From the NCBI GenBank assembly GCA_963844235.1, contig CAWJNF010000003.1, forward strand, positions 124,001 to 188,000: a stretch of 64,000 nucleotides of DNA. The letters are read 5' to 3'. Each line of letters starts with the position of its first letter. Position 1 is the stretch's first letter. A model generated the notes under the pieces. It searched no databases. It had not been told where the DNA came from and worked only from the letters and a program-made list of their open reading frames with translations. Shown piece after piece: positions 58,590 through 64,000 of the stretch. Made by a program: the position numbers and the translations under genes. The stretch is from CAWJNF01 sp963844235. Lineage in GTDB: Bacteria; Actinomycetota; Thermoleophilia; Gaiellales; Gaiellaceae.

Positions 58590-60092
58590 CCTGCTCCCGG
58601 CGAGCTCGGCAACGAGCGCGTCCGTGTCGAGCGGGTCGACGCCGATCTGGCGGGCGACATCCTCGCTCGCCGGGCGCGTGCCCTGGACGAACAGGTCGCG
58701 CAGGAAGACGCCGGTATCGGGCCGGCGCCACCAGTCCTCGCCGATCGCCTCGCGCAGGTATGCGCGCACCTGCGCGGCCCTGATCCAGGCACGCAGGTAG
58801 TCGGCCGAGTAGAAGCCGTCGTCCATGTCGGCCAGGTAGTTCTCGCGCGGGTAGCGGAAGCCGGACGCTCGCGAGACGAGCTCCTCGTAGTCCTGCGCAT
58901 AGCCCGTCGCGTTTTCGAAGTCGGCCCACACCCGGAGCTCGTAGCGGAGCTTGGCCGCGTAGCGGCGGAAGAGGAACGCGTCGAGGAACCTCGTCGCCTC
59001 GGCGCGTTCCTCGGCCTCGTCTGTGGCGAGCGCGAAGTGCTCGGCGTGCCAGCCGGGCTCATGCGTGAGCGACTCGACGAGGAACGAGTAGATCTCGGTC
59101 AGGGCGTGGTCTCGCGAGAGCCGCCGGAACGTGTACGGAAGCCCCGGGTCGCACCCGGCGTAGTGCAGGGCGTGACCGGCCTCGTGCAGAAACGCCTGGT
59201 AGTCGGCGAGGCCGCCCTGGGCGCGAGTGATCAGGTGGACGACGCTGGGGGGGTCGGAGGCGATGACGCACGCCCTCGGGTTCTTCTGCGGGCGATCGTC
59301 GAGGTCGAGCCGGATCCGCTCGTCGGCGGCAAGGTCGAAGCCGAGCTCCGTGAGCGTCGCCAGGCAGACGGGCACCGCTCGCTCCTTCGTGTAGGTGCCG
59401 GCCAGCGGGGAGAGCCGTCGAACGTAGGCGACGTGAGCGGACGCGGGCTCGTTCTCGCGCTCCTCGCCGAGGATCACGTCGAGCCAGCGCTGGCGCAGGT
59501 CCCCGTAGGCGGCGTCGATCGCCACGGAGGCCTCCTCGAGCACGCCGGCGAGGCGGTGCAGGTCGATCTGCTTTCGCTCGGCGCTACGACGAACCGGATC
59601 CTCGATGCCCGAGAGCTCCGTCTCGAGCGCCTCCCCGGCCTGGAGGAGCGCCAGGCGCTCGTCGTTGAAGCCCGCCGAGGCCTCGATGACGGCCGCGCCG
59701 AGCCGGTCGCGGATCGCGTACTCGTCGATCACGGCGAGCGCGGCCTGCGCCGCGCGCAGCGGCATCTCCTCGCCGCCGTGCTCGACACGGCAGGCGAGGA
59801 TCGCGTTCTCGAGGGCGTCCAGCCGGTCGGCGAGCTCGGCCATGACGATGCCGCCCTCGCACGCGTCGCCGAGCCTGGCGAGGCGTTCTCCCTCATCGCC
59901 GTCGCCGACCTCGGCGTGCTTCAGGGCGGCGTGCTGGTCGCGGGTGAAGAGCGAGCTGTAGCGGGCGACGATAGCCGCCTGCTCGCTCGTGTCCTTCTCA
60001 CCGACCCGGACGGCCCGCGCCTCCTCGGCGGACTCGTAGAGGTAGCGGGCGAGCTCGCGCTCGAACGCGTCGGGTGTCAGCGGGTCGCTCAC
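58584..60092 (-). CDS. HExxH zinc metallopeptidase, M3/M32-like fold
   Basis: This is about 502 residues from GTG 60092 (SDPLTPDAFERELARYLYES). The protein is almost wholly helical. The zinc motif is FLHEAGHALHYAG (about residue 312), with a downstream Glu in LTEIYSFLVESLTHEPGW as third ligand, the layout of oligopeptidases such as M3 and M32. There is no signal peptide, so it is cytoplasmic. I cannot place it in a named subfamily. It is separated from the ligase remnant by 68 bases. Its TAG stop lies in a short GTAGG...CCTAC element. Confidence 0.75.
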   Translation of the reverse strand: MSDPLTPDAFERELARYLYESAEEARAVRVGEKDTSEQAAIVARYSSLFTRDQHAALKHAEVGDGDEGERLARLGDACEGGIVMAELADRLDALENAILACRVEHGGEEMPLRAAQAALAVIDEYAIRDRLGAAVIEASAGFNDERLALLQAGEALETELSGIEDPVRRSAERKQIDLHRLAGVLEEASVAIDAAYGDLRQRWLDVILGEERENEPASAHVAYVRRLSPLAGTYTKERAVPVCLATLTELGFDLAADERIRLDLDDRPQKNPRACVIASDPPSVVHLITRAQGGLADYQAFLHEAGHALHYAGCDPGLPYTFRRLSRDHALTEIYSFLVESLTHEPGWHAEHFALATDEAEERAEATRFLDAFLFRRYAAKLRYELRVWADFENATGYAQDYEELVSRASGFRYPRENYLADMDDGFYSADYLRAWIRAAQVRAYLREAIGEDWWRRPDTGVFLRDLFVQGTRPASEDVARQIGVDPLDTDALVAELAGSRV

Positions 60093-60160
60093 AGGGGTCG
60101 AAGAAGCTCCGACCCGTACCCTACCTCGGAGCTGCTGCTCTACCTCAGAGCTGCTGCCGT

Positions 60161-61530
60161 TTAGACCGCGATCGTCGCGGTCGGCCGTGTGGACTTGACG
60201 AGCGTCAGCTTCGCGCCGGCGCCGGAACGCGGAATCGAGGCGACCGGCTCGACCTCGATGGGCGGCGCGACTGCCCCCGCAGACGTCAGCGCCCCCGCGA
60301 GGGCGGACCTCACCCGGCCCGTGACCGACCGGCCGGCGCTCGGTCGCAGCACGACGCGGACTCGCAGCCCGGTGCCGGTGTGCTCGACCTGGTACTGGCG
60401 CACCTCGGGCAGGTACGAGAAGGGCGCCCGCACGTGGAACGGGTGGACGGCGATCTCGCCGCCCGCCGCCGCCGGCAATCTGATGATGTCGTCGCTGCGC
60501 CCGTCGATGAGCTCGAGACGGGCGAACGGCCGGCCGGAGGGGTTCGGCCCATCGGCGAGCGGTGATCGAGTCCGCGAGCTCGTAGCGAATGATCGGCTGG
60601 GCCCTGTTCCAGAGGTTCGTCAGCAGCACCCGGTGGCTCGGCGTCCCGGGTGGCACGGGCTGGTTTCGCTCGTCGACGGGCTCGAGGACGACCATGTCCT
60701 CCCACACGTGGCGGCCGACGTGCGCGGGGCATTCGCTCGCCATCATGCCGCCCTCCGTCGAGACGTAGACGTCGATGACCTCGAGGCCCCAGGCCTCGCG
60801 CGCCCGAGCTCGGACCTCGTCGCTCAGCACCTCGGAGCCCGTCGCGGCGATCGACGGGGCGATGGTGAGCCGACCGTCGAGCTGCTCCTCGGCCAGCAGG
60901 CGCAGGATCGACGGGTAGGTGACGATCAGCCTCCGGGCGGTAGGCCTCGAGCGCGTTCACGATCTCGTCGATCGGCTGGGTCACGGCGAGGGGAGGTGAG
61001 CCTCTGCGGCCACTGCGGATCGTGGCGAACACCTGGTTGGACAGGTGCAGCGGGCTGGGAGAGCCGATCGAGACGACGCGAGTCTCCGGACCGATGCCGC
61101 TGTCGACGACCGTGCGCAGCATGCCCGCCATGGTCAGCTGGAAGTCGCGCCGGTCGTTCACGAAGATGCCGCGCATGCCGGTCGATCCACCCGTGGTGAG
61201 GAGCCGGTACTCGCCGAGGTAGAGCTCGCCGGCCGCTGGACCGGCGACCTGCTCCTCCACCTCGGCGAGCCGAAGGCGCGGATCGGTCACGATGCGATCC
61301 CACTCGTCGAGCAGGGTCGCCTTCGGCAGCGTCGGCAGCTCCGCGAGCTCCACGTCGTCGTCGTCGAGATGCCCGAGCGCCTCGCGGTAGTACGGCGATC
61401 GCTCGACGGCGTCGCGGACGAGCTCCCGGAGCGCCGTGCGCCTGTGCTCGAGCAGCTGCTCTCGCGACCAGGACCGGCGCGCAAGGAGATCGCCGACGAG
61501 CTGCATGACGGAAGCGGTGTCTGCGTTCAT
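60161..61530 (-). pseudogene. PaaK-like adenylate-forming ligase, disrupted by two frameshifts
   Basis: Three successive frames encode one phenylacetate-CoA-ligase-like protein. Frame one (from ATG 61530) has VERSPYYREALGHLD and LTTGGSTGMRGIFVNDRRDF (ATP loop) up to LEAYRPE. Frame two (joined near 60940) continues LIVTYPSILRLLAEEQLDGR, IAATGSEVL, VYVSTEGGMMASECPAH, and LTNLWNRAQPIIRYELADSIT. Frame three (joined near 60560) has PFARLELIDGRSDDIIRLPA and EIAVHPFHVRAPFSYLPEVR. Both joins need one base to be skipped. It would activate an aryl or acyl acid. It may be a pseudogene or carry assembly errors. It is coupled to the TetR gene by ATGA. Confidence 0.8.
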
Positions 61531-62159
61531 GTGCGTGCTCCTTCGGGTTCAGCAGGCCGCAGGTGCGAGTTGACGAACAGGAGGAACTCCTCCTCGAAGA
61601 CCTCGGCAGGGACGCCGTCGGGATCGAGGAGCCGCTCGAGCGCCATGCCCCGGGCGAAGGCGGACGCGGATCGGATGAGCTCACGCCCCGGACGTGACCA
61701 GGCGACCCCGAACCGCTCGGCGATGCCGGTCAGGGCTTCGCCCATCTCGTCGAGGACGCGATCGTGACGCGAGAGAGCCTCGGCCCGGAGGCGGGGGTCG
61801 CGCGACGCGTGGGTCCAGAACTCGACGAGGAGCGGCGCCCACAGAGGCTCACGCCGAGCCGTCTCGGCAAGCACGCTGACGCTCGCGCGAAGGCCCTCGT
61901 CGAGGCTCCGTGCGGCGTTGAAGCGCTCAACGTGGGGCGCCAGGCGCACAGCGAACTGCTGGTCGAGCAGCGCGAGGAAGAGCCCGTCCTTGCCGTCGAA
62001 GTTCGAGTACACGGCGCCCGTCGTGTAGCCGGCTTCCTCGGCGATGTCGTCCAGGGTGGCCCTGTGGAAGCCGTCGCGCAGGAAGACTCGATGGGCCGCC
62101 TCGAGGATCTCCTCGCGCGTTCGCGCCTTTCGCTCCACTCGGGTCAGCCGGACGGCCAC
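61527..62159 (-). CDS. TetR family transcriptional regulator
   Basis: This is about 210 residues from GTG 62159, or 203 from GTG 62138 (ERKARTREEILEAAHRVFL). The N-terminal HTH (TLDDIAEEAGYTTGAVYSNFDGKDGLFLALL) is classic TetR, with an all-helical ligand domain behind it. The stop overlaps the start of the PaaK-like gene, so it regulates its own operon and probably senses the ligase substrate or its CoA ester. An operator-like palindrome sits directly upstream over the -35. Confidence 0.9.
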   Translation of the reverse strand: MAVRLTRVERKARTREEILEAAHRVFLRDGFHRATLDDIAEEAGYTTGAVYSNFDGKDGLFLALLDQQFAVRLAPHVERFNAARSLDEGLRASVSVLAETARREPLWAPLLVEFWTHASRDPRLRAEALSRHDRVLDEMGEALTGIAERFGVAWSRPGRELIRSASAFARGMALERLLDPDGVPAEVFEEEFLLFVNSHLRPAEPEGART

Positions 62160-62169
62160 CGCGATTCCA

Positions 62170-62200
62170 ACGGTATTACAATATTGACGATATGTCAATA
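62170..62200 (-). promoter_or_regulatory. promoter with overlapping operator for the TetR-ligase operon
   Basis: The 19-base palindrome TATTGAC-GATAT-GTCAATA spans 62182-62200. On the minus strand it contains a consensus -35 (TTGACA) followed after 17 bases by a weak -10 (TACCGT). TetR binding here would block RNA polymerase, so autorepression is expected. Confidence 0.65.
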
Positions 62201-62237
62201 GCGTTGCTACGCGAGTGAGCCGTGATCGCGAACCCGT

Positions 62238-62315
62238 GTAGGGGCGGCCTGGGGCCCGCCCGAACCCGCTCGGGAGCGTGTCACGCTTTGCAGGCGGGCC
62301 AGGGCCCGCCCCTAC
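62238..62315. repeat. GTAGGGG-family element, long two-ended copy
   Basis: This 78-bp element runs from GTAGGGGCGGCCTGGGGCCC to GGCCAGGGCCCGCCCCTAC and encloses a 31-base spacer. Each end carries its own palindromic stem (GGGCC...GGCCC type). On the minus strand the right-hand TAG is the stop codon of era. Confidence 0.8.
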
Positions 62316-63172
62316 AGGCCGAGCCGGTCGAGCAGGGCTTCGTCGCGGCGCCATCGCTGCCTCACCTTGACGCGCAGGTCGAGGAAGATGGAGCGTTCGA
62401 GCAGCGCTTCGATCTCGGTGCGCGCGCTCGTGCCGATCTCCTTGATCATCGCTCCGCTCTTGCCGACGAGGATCTGCTTCTGCGAGGGCGTCTCGACGAG
62501 GATGCTTGCGGTGACGCTCCGGTTGGAAAGCTCTTCGACCTCGACCGTGACGGCATGGGGAACCTCGTCGCGGGTGCGCCGAAGCACCTGCTCGCGGATG
62601 AGCTCCGCGATTCGCAGCTCGAGCGGCAGGTCGGTCACGGCGTCGGTCGGAAACAGCGGCGTGCCCTCGGGCAGGAGCTCGACGAGGTCCCGGCGTAGGG
62701 CGGGAACGCCGTCCCCGGTGGCGGCGCTCACCGGGTGCAGCTCCTCGAAGTCGCCCAGCTCGGCAGCGTCCTGGATCTGGCGCGCGATCTCCTCCGGACG
62801 CACGCGGTCGACCTTGTTGAGCGCGATCACGACCGGCGCCTGACCGCCGAAGACCCGTCTCGCGATGAAGCGATCGCCGGCGCCGATCCGCTCGTCGGCT
62901 GCCAGCACGAGGCAGATCGCGTCGACGTCGCCGAGCGACGCGTCCACGGTCCGCTGCATCCGCTCGGTGAGCGTGTCGCGCGGCCGCTGGAAGCCGGGAA
63001 GGTCGACGAGGACGAGCTGCCAGCCTTCGCCGTTGGCCACGCCGAAGATGCGCTGGCGCGTCGTCTGGGGCCGGTCCGACACGATGGCCACCTTCCCGCC
63101 GCAGATGGTGTTGACGAGCGTCGACTTGCCGACGTTCGGGCGGCCGGCGAGCGCGACGAGCCCGCTCCTCAC
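62312..63172 (-). CDS. era: GTPase Era
   Basis: This 286-residue protein has a GTPase domain with GRPNVGKST (G1), TTRQRIFG (G2), DLPGFQRP (G3; Leu replaces the usual Thr of DTPG), NKVD (G4) and SAATGDG (G5). The C-terminal KH domain (ILVETPSQKQILVGKSGAMIKEIGTSARTEIE) binds 16S rRNA. Era assists 30S subunit maturation. It starts with GTG, 15 bases after the cdd stop. The TAG stop is provided by an interspersed repeat. Confidence 0.96.
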   Translation of the reverse strand: MRSGLVALAGRPNVGKSTLVNTICGGKVAIVSDRPQTTRQRIFGVANGEGWQLVLVDLPGFQRPRDTLTERMQRTVDASLGDVDAICLVLAADERIGAGDRFIARRVFGGQAPVVIALNKVDRVRPEEIARQIQDAAELGDFEELHPVSAATGDGVPALRRDLVELLPEGTPLFPTDAVTDLPLELRIAELIREQVLRRTRDEVPHAVTVEVEELSNRSVTASILVETPSQKQILVGKSGAMIKEIGTSARTEIEALLERSIFLDLRVKVRQRWRRDEALLDRLGL

Positions 63173-63187
63173 GCTGCGTCCATTCCG

Positions 63188-63559
63188 CTATGCGACGTCG
63201 AGGCGGAACGAGTCGGGGAGGAGCTCGTCCAGTCGTCGCTCGACCAGCTCGCCCTGCCAGGGAAAGAGGACGCGATCGACGGCGAAGTCGACGAGCCACT
63301 GCCGGCACGCGCCACATGGCGACGCCGTGACGGCGACCGCCTCGACGTCCCCGGGACGGACGCCTTCGGCGACGGCTCTCGCCAGAGCAGCGCGCTCCGC
63401 GCAGAGCGTGAGACCGTACGAGGAGCTCTCGACGTTGGCCCCGGTCACCACCCGGCCGTCTCTCGCCAGCACGGCCGCACCGACGTGGAAGCCGGAGTAC
63501 GGCGCGTGCGCCTGCTCCGCGGCCTTGCGGGCGTGCTCGAGGAGGTCGTTGTCGTCCAT
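63188..63559 (-). CDS. cdd: cytidine deaminase
   Basis: This 123-residue homotetramer-type CDA has YSGFHVGAAVLARDG, ANVESSSYGLTLCAERAAL (first zinc Cys and catalytic Glu, about 54-56) and ASPCGACRQWLVDF (two further zinc Cys, about 82-85). It converts cytidine and deoxycytidine to uridine forms. It lies between a MITE-like element and era in the common dgkA - cdd - era order. Confidence 0.96.
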   Translation of the reverse strand: MDDNDLLEHARKAAEQAHAPYSGFHVGAAVLARDGRVVTGANVESSSYGLTLCAERAALARAVAEGVRPGDVEAVAVTASPCGACRQWLVDFAVDRVLFPWQGELVERRLDELLPDSFRLDVA

Positions 63560-63565
63560 CGCGTG

Positions 63566-63787
63566 CTAGATGGTTGATTCCACGATCCACGCGCGGCCGG
63601 ATGCGACATCTGGCGCGTCTGGGCCGCTCCGTCCCGTCGAGAGGCCGTACGGCCTCTCAGACAGGACGCGCGCTTCGCGAGGCCTGGCCTCGCCGAGGCG
63701 TCCAGCCTCGGCTGCGCCCCGGCCTCGGTCCCAGAGCGGCCAGCTGACGCCCCGGCGAAGGCGGATCTCATGGAATCAACCATCTAG
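63566..63787. mobile_element. MITE-like element, copy C (CTAGATGG family, 222 bp)
   Basis: The ends are perfect 17-bp inverted repeats, CTAGATGGTTGATTCCA and its complement. Inside is a perfect 20-base palindrome GAGAGGCCGTACGGCCTCTC (63639-63658) and a longer pairing between GGCCGCTC and GAGCGGCC, so the whole element could fold into one branched hairpin. It has no coding capacity. The right-hand CTAG holds the stop codon of the PAP2 gene, and the left end is 7 bases from the cdd start. Confidence 0.8.
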
Positions 63788-64000
63788 CCGAAGGCCTGGA
63801 AGAGAACGAGCGTGGTCGCGGCGCCGAGCAGGCCGCCGAGCGCGACCTCGAGAGTTGAATGAATACCGGACTCGACGCGGGTCTGGGCCACGAGGCAGGC
63901 CATGATGAAGGCGACGGTCGACACGAGGACGCGATGGTCGAAGCCGTCCGTCACGAACGTGATCGCCGCCCAGCCCGCGAACGCGAGCGCGGCATGGCCT
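63784..64000 (-). CDS. PAP2 superfamily phosphatase, C-terminal part (partial at window edge)
   Basis: 72 codons are visible. The sequence GHAALAFAGWAAITFVTDGF followed by a hydrophobic segment, then VAQTRVESGIHSTLEVALGG and a final membrane helix, matches the C-terminal PAP2 half of diacylglycerol kinase/phosphatase proteins found upstream of cdd and era. GHAAL is the end of the PSGHA active-site motif and His in SGIHS is the nucleophile-type histidine. It is a membrane protein. The N-terminus lies beyond the window. The TAG stop is inside MITE copy C. Confidence 0.8.
   Translation of the reverse strand, partial: GHAALAFAGWAAITFVTDGFDHRVLVSTVAFIMACLVAQTRVESGIHSTLEVALGGLLGAATTLVLFQAFG

Overview
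The window is about 70% GC by eye and reads as chromosomal DNA of a high-GC Gram-positive bacterium. An actinobacterium of the Thermoleophilia (Gaiellales/Solirubrobacterales) type is my best guess. The grounds are the order polA - rpsA - coaE - lytic transglycosylase - uvrB, a four-domain ribosomal protein S1, frequent GTG starts, a PPi-type phosphofructokinase, and the usual era - cdd - PAP2/dgkA order. No phage, plasmid or CRISPR genes are visible. Three genes carry single-base frame changes and a fourth is only a fragment, so this could be a metagenomic or long-read assembly with some indel errors.

Layout. (1) 1-2.3 kb: end of a CocE/NonD serine hydrolase and two small membrane proteins. 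(2) 2.3-21.1 kb: an almost unbroken run of minus-strand genes, read from 21 kb towards 2 kb. They are glycine dehydrogenase halves gcvPA and gcvPB, a branched-chain-type ABC importer (binding protein, livG, livF, livH, livM), an M20 peptidase, a Gfo/Idh/MocA oxidoreductase, a metal-dependent amidohydrolase, an enolase-superfamily enzyme, M28 and M24 peptidases, an uncharacterised protein, the AKP thiolase pair ortA/ortB and a HapK-like protein. I read this as uptake and breakdown of an amino-acid-derived or peptide-like compound. (3) 21-25.7 kb: NAD-kinase-like protein, histone-deacetylase-fold hydrolase, an unknown zinc-ribbon protein, beta-carbonic anhydrase and a VOC protein. (4) 25.7-29.7 kb: a plus-strand operon of PIG-L deacetylase, a NagB-like isomerase/deaminase, an APH-fold kinase and a divergent enolase paralogue, possibly an undescribed amino-sugar route. 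(5) 29.7-37.3 kb: a Pel/galactosaminogalactan-like polysaccharide locus (GH114 hydrolase, membrane protein, PelF-like glycosyltransferase, Agd3-like deacetylase, coiled-coil protein, LuxR regulator with a pseudo-receiver). (6) 37.3-50.3 kb: housekeeping genes, including uvrB, coaE, rpsA and polA, plus an XrtA-type deacetylase. (7) 50.3-55.6 kb: a second complete Liv importer in a different gene order. (8) 55.8-60.1 kb: tRNA-Leu(CAA), PPi-type pfk, a coupled pair of TIM-barrel proteins lacking key catalytic lysines, and a zinc protease. (9) 60.1-64 kb: a broken PaaK-like ligase under a TetR regulator, then era, cdd and a PAP2-type phosphatase.

Two families of short interspersed repeats run through the window. 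One is bounded by GTAGGG...CCCTAC and holds variable but self-complementary stems. The other has terminal inverted repeats starting CTAGATGGTTGAT. Members of both sit at gene 3' ends and repeatedly contain the stop codon of the neighbouring gene, including essential genes (rpsA, era, coaE). This is the most unusual structural feature of the window.
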